64,000 nt of DNA from Allacma fusca (taxonomy: Eukaryota > Arthropoda > Collembola > Symphypleona > Sminthuridae). Positions 38,083 through 48,990 of the stretch are shown in pieces. The position numbers and the translations under genes were made by a program. Under the pieces are notes generated by a model, which saw only the letters and a list, made by a program, of their open reading frames with translations, ran no database searches and was not told where the DNA came from. Location: the NCBI GenBank assembly GCA_947179485.1, contig OX359245.1, positions 53,121,067 through 53,185,066 of the forward strand. The letters run 5' to 3'. The first letter of the stretch is position 1. Each line of letters starts with the position of its first letter.

Positions 38083-38198
38083 TATATAAAAGGAACAGGA
38101 CTGGGACTATGGGATAGTGTTTTCCTTTGATAATGAGTAAGTTCGGCTGTGGACTAGAGCTTGCGCGCCGTCTTCAGTCGATAATGCTCAAGGGTCAG
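38083..38198 (+). other. candidate promoter plus first coding exon, orphan
   Basis: TATATAAAAGG (38083-38093) is a good TATA box. An ATG 50 bp downstream (38133) opens 22 codons reading MSKFGCGLELARRLQSIMLK, GQ, followed by a GT donor (GTACAT, phase 0). The exon is GC-richer than its surroundings. Its product is unknown. It could be an alternative first exon of the plus-strand gene suggested by the exons at 41890 and 44180, which also have phase-0 borders. Confidence 0.35.
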
Positions 38199-40857
38199 GT
38201 ACATATTTGACTTGACACAAACCGTCCCTGACATGAACCCTCGGATGTATTGTCAACATGGAAATTTAATCTTGGGTCGTTGTGCAGCTCTTGGAGGGTC
38301 AGGCACATATTTCTAATTAAATTTGAGCAAAGTTCAAGGTGTAGAAATTTATCCCGAATTTCTAGGGGTAAGGTGAGAATTTTGGGGGATTTTGTACAAA
38401 TTTTCTAAAGGAATTCAAAATAAATTAAAATAAGATTGTTTTTTTTTCGAAAGGGCATATGATCAGTGGTGCAGCTTGGAGTAATGAGATTTATGCTAAT
38501 GAGGCATGGACGCTCAATAATAAAACAATTCATGTAAATACTATGCAGGTATGACTTAGCTGAGAAGAGGAATGTTAGGGATTAATTGTGCATATTGCAA
38601 TTATTGCAAGTATCTAAAATCAGTAGTGTAATGTCACGTTGATTGTGCAACATTACATTCTCATCAAAATATATTGTATATGATTGTGTGCATACTAATA
38701 AGCAGGTGCAGCTGCTAGGTTCTATGTATACACAAAAGCCACGCTATGAATGCGACAAAGTACAGCCAGCAGTTGTTTAAAAATTAGTTCAGCACACGGA
38801 AAACATTGTTACATCACCTGAGCTCATAATTTAGGGATATGTTGCTTATCGTTCGCAGGAGAGAAAATTATGACGATACGGGGACATAAACTAATGTACA
38901 ACTGTCATTCCCGACGTCAAGAAACTGAAAGGAACGGCAGAAGCTCATTAAATGAAATTATTACTGAATATCATACTGTAGTGAGAGCTCAGTTCTGTGA
39001 GTCTTTTACGATTATTACAATGCACAAGGCACACAGGACTGGGTCAGTGGCTTTCAGTTGTGCCCAACTCTTCCCTCGTCAACCCTGAAAGATAAATCGT
39101 TTGATACTCTTAGAAGAATAATTTCATAATCTTGTATTTCATTTCATTTGTTATCATTTTATTTCTGGTATTTTTCCCACAAGTATGAAATTTCTCATAG
39201 GATTTTACTTTCAGAGTGATTTACTTCTACATATTGTTAGACCCGTCATCAGCCCTATTGTCACATCCTATTCAGGAGGTTTCCCTTTGTTGCTACAGTG
39301 TATTATTCCTCAGTGCACTCGCTTTATATAATTGCAGTCTCCCATAATCTACTTGCATAATTTGAATCTCTGTGACATATATAGAGATGTCCTTATTAGA
39401 GTAGGATTGCAATTAACGCTCGCCAAAAAAGCGTCCACCAAGTTCTCACTACAGGAATAATCTCTATACGCCATCCTTTTCTCTCCAGGCGTAAAAAAAA
39501 CTACTGTATCCTATCCTTGTAAAAGTCATTCTACAGTGCACTCTCACTATAACCGATGATCTCATTAGGGCCACAACATATTCTCGAACAGCATCCATTT
39601 CCCTAGAAGTCGGACTTTTGTGCAATCTCAGACAGGTTCTCCTCAGGGAAAATATTCTCTCACAGGGAAAATTTCCCAGGGAAGGGGTTTAGTTTTGTAA
39701 ACATTGATTTTCAAATTTGTTGACCTTGTTTTCGGGCAGAAATTTCTAAAATTGTGCCCGCCATTCCGAAAAATTTGTTTTATAAACAAGGATTTTGAAA
39801 TTCGTTCACGTTTTTCTGGAGAGACTGGACATGCTTCGGTGGTAAACTTATTTTGCCAACAGAAATTTTGAAATTTATTCATTTTTTCTGGGAATTTGGA
39901 AATCCTTCCCGACTTCCCTCCAGGGACTAAAGATCCCGCGGGAAATTCAAAAACATCTTCCAGAGAGATGCACAAAAATCCGCGTTATCTAGTTTCCGTC
40001 CCCATGATGACAATAATAATCGTAACTCAATTAATCTCATGAGAGAACAAACATTTCTTTAAATTCTTAATTTTCAAAATTGTCAATAATTTAAATTTCT
40101 AATTTTGAAACCCACGGGATTTTCGTACATTATAAAGGAATGTACCTACAAAAAAAGGGGCCTTGTATTACTGTAAGGCATTCATTTAAAAAAAAATGCT
40201 TTCCCTTAAAGAGAATGTCAGGTCATAAATTGGAACTCCTGGAAATAAATCGGTGACTTTAGAAATCCCACCTATTCAATGGGATTTACTATAGTGAGAG
40301 TGTACTGTATTCCTTTAAATCCAGGGACTGTTCTTGTATCCGTGCAAAAAAAAAAACAATTCCCTTCAGAAACTAATATGTGTCTGGTCCTTGCGAAAGA
40401 GGAAGCAAGTGTTTCATATTAGTCTGGACGTGTTCCAACGTCCTAAGTTAGTTCCAGTTGCTGCTCCGCGAACTCGATACACGAGCCTCTCCTCCTTTCT
40501 TGTGTGGATCTCGTCATAACAGATATATAGTGTGCAGTGCTGTTGTGTATTTTGACTATTCGGCTTCTCCCTCCTCAATGCTACTTGCTTATTTCGGATC
40601 CTTTTGAGACAAAAAAAAACTCCATTGTAATTTCCTGCATACAACTCACATGCTAAGTTCCTACAGAGAGGAGTAGTGCGTTTAAGAAGCCCTCCCCTCT
40701 CTCAAAAAAAAAAAATTAAATAAAGCGTTCACCACAACAATGAGCTCATCCTAGTGTGACCCTAATCTGATGGGATTGTTGTCAAATCAGTGACTCCAGA
40801 TTGTGAATTGTGGACGTGGATGTATCTCTTTTATCAGGGAAAAATTCCAGGATAATG

Positions 40858-41017
40858 TCACAATAGCAGACAATAAATCCCAATATGCTCTCCCCCTCCA
40901 CGTTCCCATTCTTTAGCTAAAGCCCTGAATAAAGTACCAAGAGAGAGGCACATGGACTGGATCCCATGGATTTCATGCATAAAGAGCCAATTAGCATTCA
41001 TTAGACGAGCCGTAGGC
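40858..41017 (-). other. candidate terminal exon, orphan
   Basis: A strong minus-strand acceptor (TTTGTATTGTTTAG) precedes 53 open codons reading PTARLMNANWLFMHEIHGIQ, then SMCLSLGTLFRALAKEWERG and a short tail to TGA. It has protein-like composition but no recognised family and no partner exon. Confidence 0.22.
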
Positions 41018-41889
41018 CTAAACAATACAAAATAATAAATAGACACGAGCAATCGCCTCCCCCCCACAAAATCCTCCATAAAATTCCCGCAAAAAAAAAT
41101 AAATAAAAAAACTCCATAAAATTTATTCTCGACCAAAAAATTATTAAACTTTCAAAATATTCAAAACACACTCATTCACTCACTCACTCACACACACACG
41201 TACACATAAAATATTATTGTGATAAATCCAAGTGAAATTATATACGTTTCCTGTGTACTTAAAAAAAAATAATTGTACTTGAGTGACCTGATTAAATTTT
41301 ATAAATTATTTCAACATCCTTGGATTCAATAATAATATGAGGCGGTGCTAGATTTATTATTACACACTAATTTAATATTATAAAATTCAAATTTAATTAA
41401 ATATAAACGAACGTCTTTAAACAATAAATTAACAAAACAAAATAAACAAAATTACAGACACAATTGAACCGTACCAATTATCAAAAATTTACAACGTTGT
41501 AGCTCTCCAATATATATTCAATAAATTATACTTTGATTATACTTGGGAAATATTTCTATTGCGTAAAAAAATTATTAGGAATAATTAATAATTTACAAAA
41601 TTAAATAAAAGGGAATTTTTACAAATTATAAAATTTTTAGAGGATTTTTAACTCATTAGGATTTAACGTCCTGCAAGCCCCTCTTTTTCTAACTTGCAAA
41701 AAAATTTAAGGGGGTTTAAAAATTAAATAAATCATTAGTAGCTAATTATATCATGCAATTAATTGCTGGAGGCTTGGAAAAAGCATTGAATTAAAGTATA
41801 TCGGATATTCGGAGAGATTTTTGCTGTTTTTTATTGAAGATCCCGGACAGGACTGAGACAAATTAATAATTAAAATTCATTTAAAAAAT

Positions 41890-43043
41890 ATGGCTTCGCT
41901 CCGCCGGATCCCTGTTCTTATTCAAACCTCGCAGTGCTTCTTTCTCGGGAACATCTCGAATCCCCAGCTCCGACTGGCTCATTCAAATGTAAGGGAGGAT
42001 TTGGTGAAGATAAACATTTAGAGATTAGTTTCTGTCAATTGAGTCCAAGTGGTCTTGTGTAACTACATACATCTTCAGACTTAAAAATGAGTGTTGGGGT
42101 AAATAATTATAGGGAGTGTGTCAATATGTAAATATTTTTGAGCCTTGAGGGAAGAAACTTACAAGGGTTGAGTTCGTTAGGGAGAGAGTCTTCGTATAGA
42201 TATTTGTATTCAAATACCTGTATTTTAATGTTATATTGTGTTATAGTAATTACTCATGTGAAGTCTACTGTTAATTACAGGGAGCTCTTGCGGTAGCGGA
42301 TGTCCACAGTTTGCTTAAGAGCTGTAGGGGAAATATAATTTTTGGATGAAGATTCCCAATCCCTAGAGATTATTAGCCTGTAGAGCGAAGTGGCCTATGG
42401 ATTGCTCCGTATTAAATAATTTCTTGGAGGGTGATGATATTTTGGATTTTGTTCAATAGATAAAGTAGATTCTGTACAGAGGAGAGTCCCAAACTAATAA
42501 TCCTATAGTCTTTTGACGGAGAATCTTGGAGAAGAGTTCTTATCAGGCTCAATCCGGAAATGGCATTTGAGATTCGCAACTTCTGGGAATAATCCTCAAA
42601 CTCAAACAAAGAATAATTCCTATCAATCTTCCCTAAATTCCCTGGGTATATCCCTCAGTCCATAGCCCTTCAACGTAAATAAAACCTTTTATTTATTTTT
42701 TTCTCTCTCTCTCTCTCTATCTCTATCTCAAGTAATACTCCAAAAAGGATACACAGTATCATTGATCATTCATACACAATAAAAAAAAAACTTAAGCTTG
42801 ATCCCTATATATATATATTTTGTAGGTCTGCTCGTCGTCCTCTGGTTTTAGTGAAGATCCAAAAAGAAAAAGTTTATTGTCTGCCAAACTGCACACACGG
42901 AGATTCCCACACTTGTGTTTACCTTTCGTTGAATACTAGTCGAGGGCTTGGAAGGAACAGGAATTTATTGATTCTGTAATATAGATATATAAATTGAGTC
43001 TGAGGTTCGTTGTATACACAAAGGGGTTCTTTTTTTCAAGAGT

Positions 43044-43080
<37 letters not shown>

Positions 43081-44324
43081 TTAGAGAGAGAGAGAGAGAA
43101 AAAAAAATATAAGTTTTTTTAGAAGAATAAAAGAAGGGGATCTAGTTTTCGTAGACTGTATCCACCTTTAGGAAATTTAGGAGGATTTTCCTAGAAACTA
43201 ATGAACACAAAAGAATGATCCACAAGTTAAATCTTCCCTTTGACCTCGCAAGTGCAAAATCCTTAGGAGAGACTGTATTGGAAATAAATTATCTTTTAGA
43301 ACTTGTGTGTAGCCTTAGTCGATATAGGGTTTCTATTTTTGTTTAACTTCTTGTGTACCATTCTATTATAGTGTGTATAGACATTGTATGTAAGTTTAGC
43401 TTCTAGGAAAAAAAAACTTGTCACAGATTCTTATTTCTTTTGAACATTTCCTTCTCCCTGAGACCTTTCAGGAGTTGAGAATTTTCTGAATCATATAATG
43501 CTCTTTCGGATGAGTAGTTTCAGAGTAATCTCATTCCAGCAACTTTTCCTCTCCAACTTTTCCACCTAATTTACTCCGAATCAGCATTGGGTTTATATGC
43601 AAGGGTAGAGGTGTATTTAGAGAGAGAGAGAGCTACATATGTCTTGGAACCATATACAGGGCTAGGCATATTGTACTACCCATGAAATTCCCTCTATTGT
43701 TATGGCCTAGTGTTGAAATTAATGGCACAGAAATAAGAATGAACTCATGCGTTTGTCATTTTGTTCACGAAGTAAAATGATTTCATGATGAGTGCGAGAT
43801 ATGCAAGGTCAAGCGTGATTATCATTACGTCAGATATCTATGTTTCCTCCAATGTAGTAAATATACTTACTGTAAATTAGAAACATGTACGGAATAATAT
43901 TTTATGGCAGTAGAATATAAAATAGATGGATGGAACAATGTGTGTTCGTACAAATGTTTCTAACGATAAGCAGACGGAGAGTTGAAGAGATTTATTTTTG
44001 AGGGGAAAAACATTTCCTGAAGGATTGTCTATTTTTTTTAGGACGTGTCATTGGGTCTGGATGTACTTATATGCACGGTGGTTTTTTTTAGGGGGTACAT
44101 ACAATAAAAAGTCTGTTGTATTTACAAGTGGTCTCTTGGAAATTTTTGTAAATGTGTGCAATTTTTGTGTCTTTGCTAGGGCTGGACGAGATTCATGACG
44201 ACGAGGGGTTGTGCAACTTCAAGTAGCAACCCAAATACATCTAGTTTCTCCTTCGACGACAAAAGTGCCAAAAACTCCGCGTCTTCACCAACAACGCCAG
44301 ATGTTACCTCTACTTCAGGGGATG
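41890..44324 (+). CDS. two 5' exons of an unidentified gene with a possible mitochondrial leader
   Basis: Exon A, 41890-41988, begins with ATG in a good context (AATATGGCTTC) and reads MASLRRIPVLIQTSQCFFLG, NISNPQLRLAHSN before a GTAAGG donor (phase 0). Exon B, 44180-44324, follows a textbook acceptor (TTTTTGTGTCTTTGCTAG), is open in the phase-0 frame (GWTRFMTTRGCATSSSNPNT, then a Ser/Thr/Asp-rich stretch) and ends at GATG|GTAATT (phase 1). The joined N-terminus is rich in Arg, Ser, Leu and free of acid residues for ~45 residues, as in mitochondrial targeting peptides. Later exons are not found. They would have to lie further right, antisense to the 49-60 kb gene or outside the window. I do not recognise the product, and the opposite strand of exon B is also open. 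Confidence 0.4.
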
Positions 44325-44530
44325 GTAATTTAGCAGAAAAATACTTTTTCCCTTCTATTCTTTTTTTTTTTCCTCTCTCTCTCTCTATCTTTCTCTCTCT
44401 CTCTCCTTCAAAAGTCTTTTTTTACTCGTCTTCAAAAGTCTTTTGTAACAAAACTCTGGGTTGTATAAGTATACTTTTATATTTTATATAAATATCTACA
44501 TTCTCTCACAAATACATATTTAAAGAAAAA

Positions 44531-44640
44531 CTACTTATTGTGCAATTTCCGAGGCGGCCCAGCATCTTCCCGGAATCGCTCCCTCTCCTTATTCTGTTTA
44601 CCCTGCTGTTGAAAGTGGAAGTACTGGCTATTAGGAGGAC
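44531..44640 (-). other. candidate terminal exon, orphan
   Basis: After the acceptor ATGTACATATGTAG the minus strand reads (G)PPNSQYFHFQQQGKQNKE, RERFREDAGPPRKLHNK and stop TAG, with balanced codon use. It is clearly GC-richer than its surroundings. All frames of this island are open (the plus strand also reads a plausible tail ending VYPAVESGSTGY), so strand and frame are not certain. No upstream partner is found. Confidence 0.3.
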
Positions 44641-45331
44641 CTACATATGTACATAGATATTATATTTTTGTGCATGTGGAAGTAATTATAGGTACATATA
44701 GGGACTTGCTCTTCCAGACATGTTCGTCGGGGTATGTATCAAAGAATATGACGGGGGCTATGGGGGAACGTAATGAAGTTTTTAAGCATTTTATTTATAT
44801 TTAAGGACCTATGGTTTCAACCCCCTCCCCAAACTCCCTGATGATCGCATAAGTTATTACGGCCTTCAAATCCGGCTTGATCACATATTAATGGACTTTT
44901 GTTATCTGGGGAATTTAACATTAGTTGTTAACATTGTTGTTAATATTAAATTTAAATGAACCACAGTGTAGCCACAAGAAGAGAGCGAGGTGCTTTTTTT
45001 TGGGGGGGAAACTTACTTAAATAATTTTTGATACAGAATAAAATTTAATTTAAATCTTGTATACGTAGGAATTGATAGTTTTTTATGGACACTTAATGGG
45101 ACTTATTTGAATTTAAAAAAAAAATATTGTCATCAAAAAATTAATTAATATAGAGATATGGATTTATGTAATTATGCTGTGTCCCAAGTATTAAGTGATA
45201 ATTTTTGTGGCTGTAAAAATTACATGTCAATTTTAGTTAGGGTGCTAATTAAGGCGTCAATAGGCGGTAGCGTGCAATTTCCTATGCAGGAGTTACAAAA
45301 GAACTCAGGTTTGGTTTTGCTCCACTGACGC

Positions 45332-46989
45332 TGTACAATTAGTGCTGTAATTTGTTCGTTTTGTTTTGTTTTGTTCTCCTCGGAAATGAACAAAAGTAGA
45401 ACAATTTGAGTTTTGTTTTGTTCACCGAGTTTAGTTTAGTTTTGTTTTTTGAACAATCCGTATTGTTCAAAAAACAATCCATATTGTTTTGTTCTACCGA
45501 AGTAGAAGATGCTAGAAATTTGTGAAATTGATTGTTGTATATTAGTAATAGAGCATATAGAAGTTGATTGGTGTAAATTTGGTCCGAGCACAAAGGACGT
45601 TAAAACCAAAAAACGGGCTTTAACTAATTTTAGGCGGATATGCTCTCTCTTTTTAACTCTTATTTAATACACTCATTAAACCTTTTGTTGATAGTTTCTA
45701 GGAGTGTAAGGCGTAATGTAATTTCATTCATCCACAAGACCTGAAATGACCGCGTATATAGATATAATATATCAACAAACGATTGTAATGGGGTTTACCT
45801 AGTGCTACCGATACGCATCGTTTTGGGTTCGTCCGATGCCTTGATTGAACCTGTACTGTTTTTTTGGACTGCTTAGGCCTCTTTTATTTCTGTGTCTTCT
45901 TGTCAACTCACAGTCAGACTAGTTTCAGCAATTTAGGATCAAATCAAGTTTATAATTTAGCATTCAAGTCTTCCTTCTGCATTTTATTAAAAACAACAAA
46001 ACAAAATCGAATTTCAGCAGTGGAGGTGACATTTGTCCACCTAAGTATTACTCCATTGACCTCAAGTAGGCATTCTAAGTTACACGTTGTTCAATAACTT
46101 TAGTTTGGCCTTATACATCTGTAAATAGTGCAAAGATTTTGTTGACCTTACTTAAGTCCAGCGGTTCACACCATAAATGATAGGTATACATGTAAATAAA
46201 ACCGTGCACTTCAATAGCTCCTAATGGCCATTATGATGATATTTGAGACTCATTATAAAGTGTATGTAAGGTCATGGGTCTACTAATAACCCACAAAGGT
46301 CAAATTAAGGTCATAGGAATTCTTGTGATCAATCGAACAATGAGATAATGAAACTCATTGTAGCCCACTGAGGTCAAATTAAGGTCATGGAAATTCTTGT
46401 AATCCTTTGAGGTCAATTTGAGGTCATGGAACTTGTTGTAACTCACTGAGGTCAATTTGAGGTCATGGAACTTTTTATGACTCACTCAGGTCAATTTGAG
46501 GTCATGGAACTTTTTATGACTCACTCAGGTCAATTTGAGGTCATGTTGCTATTTGTGACTCACTCAGGTCAATTTGAGGTCATGTTGCTATTTGTGACTC
46601 ACTCAGGTCAATTTGAGGTCATGTTGCTATTTGTGACTCACTCAGGTCAATTTGAGGTCATGTTGCTATTTGTGACTCACTCAGGTCAATTTGAGGTCAT
46701 GTTGCTATTTGTGACTCACTCAGGTCAATTTGAGGTCATGTTGTTATTTGTGACTCACTCATGTCAATTTGAGGTCAAGTTACATTTGGGCACTCAAAGT
46801 TTGAAAAGGTTATTACCCGCTGTCGAGGTGGTTTGTTTGTTATAGTTTTGTTTTATCTTATCGCGGTTTTGTTTTGTTCTAGTTTTGTTTTTTCGAAAAC
46901 TGATTTTGTTTGTTTTGTTTTGTTCAAAAAACAAGAACTGAACAAAAGAACAAACAAAACGCGAACAATATTACAGCACTATGTACAAT
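45332..46989. mobile_element. hAT-like element (TTTGTTTTG family) carrying a minisatellite
   Basis: The element is 45340-46981 (1642 bp). It begins TAGTGCTGTAAT and ends ATTACAGCACTA, a perfect 12-bp inverted repeat, with exact 8-bp target duplications TGTACAAT (45332-45339, 46982-46989). Subterminal arrays of GTTTTGTTTTG lie at the left and right, partly in both orientations. The right half contains the 39-bp minisatellite at 46290-46790. The open frame at 46465-46845 is just that repeat translated, not a gene. Confidence 0.93.
46290..46790 (+). repeat. 39-bp minisatellite with an AGGTCA direct repeat in every unit
   Basis: From 46371 the units run at an exact 39-bp period (46371, 46410, 46449 ... 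46761), with a looser one at 46297. The central copies are virtually identical. Each unit contains AGGTCA-ATTTG-AGGTCA (the first two have AATTA as spacer; the last has ATGTCA for the first hexamer). AGGTCA repeated with a 5-bp gap is the DR5 arrangement of nuclear-receptor response elements. About 12 such pairs are present. Confidence 0.95.
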
Positions 46990-48426
46990 TACGTATTTAG
47001 CCACTCGAATAACGTATGTATGTATATATAGTCAATTGAGGCTCTCCAAACCTTGGGTTTGGATTCAGGGAAATTCCTGAGATTGGAATGGAAATCTGTT
47101 ACCTATTGAGGATCTTGAGGGAAAGCCCAGGAAACAAAGGCCCTGACTACTTAAAATGAAAATTCTGTTCAGGAGAAGATTCACAAACTCCGTGTGAATA
47201 AAATCTCTTTCTTATTCCAATCCCAGACTGTGCATTGATTCCTCATTTTCCCATTGGCTCTAGTATATGCTGTGATATGTATGAAGTCTCCTTTCTTCCT
47301 TCAGAGAGAGAGTCTATATCTATATCCTATATGCATTTACATTAGGAATGTTTTCATGCGGATATAATGATGATATTCCAAGTACTTGATTCCGAATGCC
47401 ACACCACTTTTCCCGAATTGGACCTCAGAATGTGAGCTCTTGAAGAAATAATGACAGTCATTTGTATGCATGAAGCTTCTGTTTTTATTCATAAAATGCA
47501 TCAGTACTTTCGTACAAGCTCGTGTTCCTTTTAATAATAGTACGTGCCAAGGTAAAAAAAAAAAGAAGGGAAGTGTTCCAAAGTAGACATTTCCAGAATA
47601 CTAAGGACTCGGCCATTAAAATAAATGGTTTCAAAATCTGGATTTAAATAATTCGCTAGTCATAAATTCATCTACTTTCAAAGTACTTATGATTGTGGGC
47701 ATAACAAGTTGTAGTAGAGGGTGGGTCTGGGGGCATTACGACAAACGCTTGTAATAAGTATAGTAATAAGGTGCGAGGATTGGGATTTACTTAAAATGTA
47801 GATATATCAAAAGTTCGCTTGTATAATTATGTACACAATTATTATATAATAATTATATATCAGGAGACTTTGACTCCAAGCCGCGAATTACTTTGTTGGG
47901 TAAATCTTAAGTAAATATTTATAATAATGAGACGGTACATGGGTTATTAGTGTTACACATTCAATTATGTATATTCTAATTATTTGACTACTTTTATAAT
48001 AATTATTCCAAAAAATTTATTATTCAAAGCAGAGCTGTTCGTTCCTGTCAAGTGTTCATCCGAGTATGAATTCCTCCCCTCAAATTTTAAAAGTAGGAAT
48101 GTAAACAGGATTTCTGTCTGGAGTCAAGGTTTAGTTCATAGATTTATTTTCTCGGGAACTTTTGTAACTGTCAAGTTGGGATTTTAAAGTCAACTTGACC
48201 TTTAATTACTTGGTCAATCAGGTCATTTCTAAAGTTACGAGAATTTAATATCTGGGAAACAATTGAAATTAATGCAACACGGTTGAGTTATAACTCCATC
48301 TGAAACTCTTGAAGTCTAAGTTATAATTACAAGAACTTCAAAAATTACTTGATCTTGATATGAATACTTGACCTGAACTATAAACTTAAATTTATCCTGG
48401 CCAAATTTCAAACTTAGCAATCCCTT
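46990..48426. other. intergenic DNA between element and minisatellite
   Basis: AT-rich. There is one GA/TATA-rich patch around 47300 and a short AT palindrome near 47835-47865. No coding exon is recognised; the frame at 47984-48187 has no support. Confidence 0.3.
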
Positions 48427-48705
48427 GTCCTGAACTTGACCTATACTTGACCTAAACTTGACCTGAACTTGACCTGAAATTTACCAGAACTTTACCAGAA
48501 CTTGAGCTGAACTTGAGCTGAACTTGACCTGAACTTTACCAGAACTTTGCCAGAACTTTACCAGAACTTGACCAGAACTTTACCAGAACTTGACCTGAAC
48601 TTTACCAGAACTTGACCTAAACTTGACCTGAACTTTACCAGAACTTTGCCAGAACTTTACCAGAACTTGACCTAAACTTGACCTAAACGTGACCTGAACT
48701 TACTC
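48427..48705. repeat. 11-bp minisatellite (ACTTGACCTGA / ACTTTACCAGA)
   Basis: More than 20 degenerate 11-bp units in a row. Variants alternate between ACTTGACCTGA and ACTTTACCAGA. Consecutive TGACCT hexamers at 48437, 48448, 48459 and 48470 read as AGGTCA-N5-AGGTCA on the minus strand. The array lies ~290 bp past the stop of the minus-strand gene and beyond its probable poly(A) signal (minus AATAAA at 48937-48932). Confidence 0.95.
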
Positions 48706-48990
48706 CTAGTTCAAAACTAACCAGAACGCCAAAGTTATCACAAACTTCACCAAAATTCCAAACTTCACCCAAACTTCAACTCCTTGCTACAAAATCCACC
48801 TAAAAAACTTGACATGAGGTCAGTCATCCCCAGGGCCTTAATTGACCCAAAAAACAGCTCTGATCTCAAAGTGCCACCAAATGATTCAAATCCAGTATAT
48901 ATTTAAATTTCCCCAAGACAATTCTACTAAATTTATTCCTGAACGCATTAAAATTGCTCCTAGATCCTATAAATCCTGGACGACATTCCT

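Noticed and set aside
44526-44624. Plus-strand reading of the 44.5-kb island ending VYPAVESGSTGY
   Set aside because: Its phase does not fit the donor at 44324, and the upstream AG lacks a pyrimidine tract; the minus-strand reading has the better acceptor, though the strand remains unproven.
46290-46790. Regularly spaced repeats resembling a CRISPR array
   Set aside because: Units are contiguous with no variable spacers, and the host is a eukaryote; it is a minisatellite inside a transposon.
46465-46845. 126-residue frame of repeated HSGQFEVMLLFVT
   Set aside because: Pure translation of the 39-bp minisatellite; 39 is divisible by 3, so the frame stays open automatically.
20214-48900. Autonomous transposase, reverse transcriptase, tRNA or rRNA genes
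   Set aside because: I looked for DDE/RT-like frames and tRNA-like T-loop words and saw none that could be supported by eye; a tRNA or covariance-model scan would be needed to exclude small RNAs.
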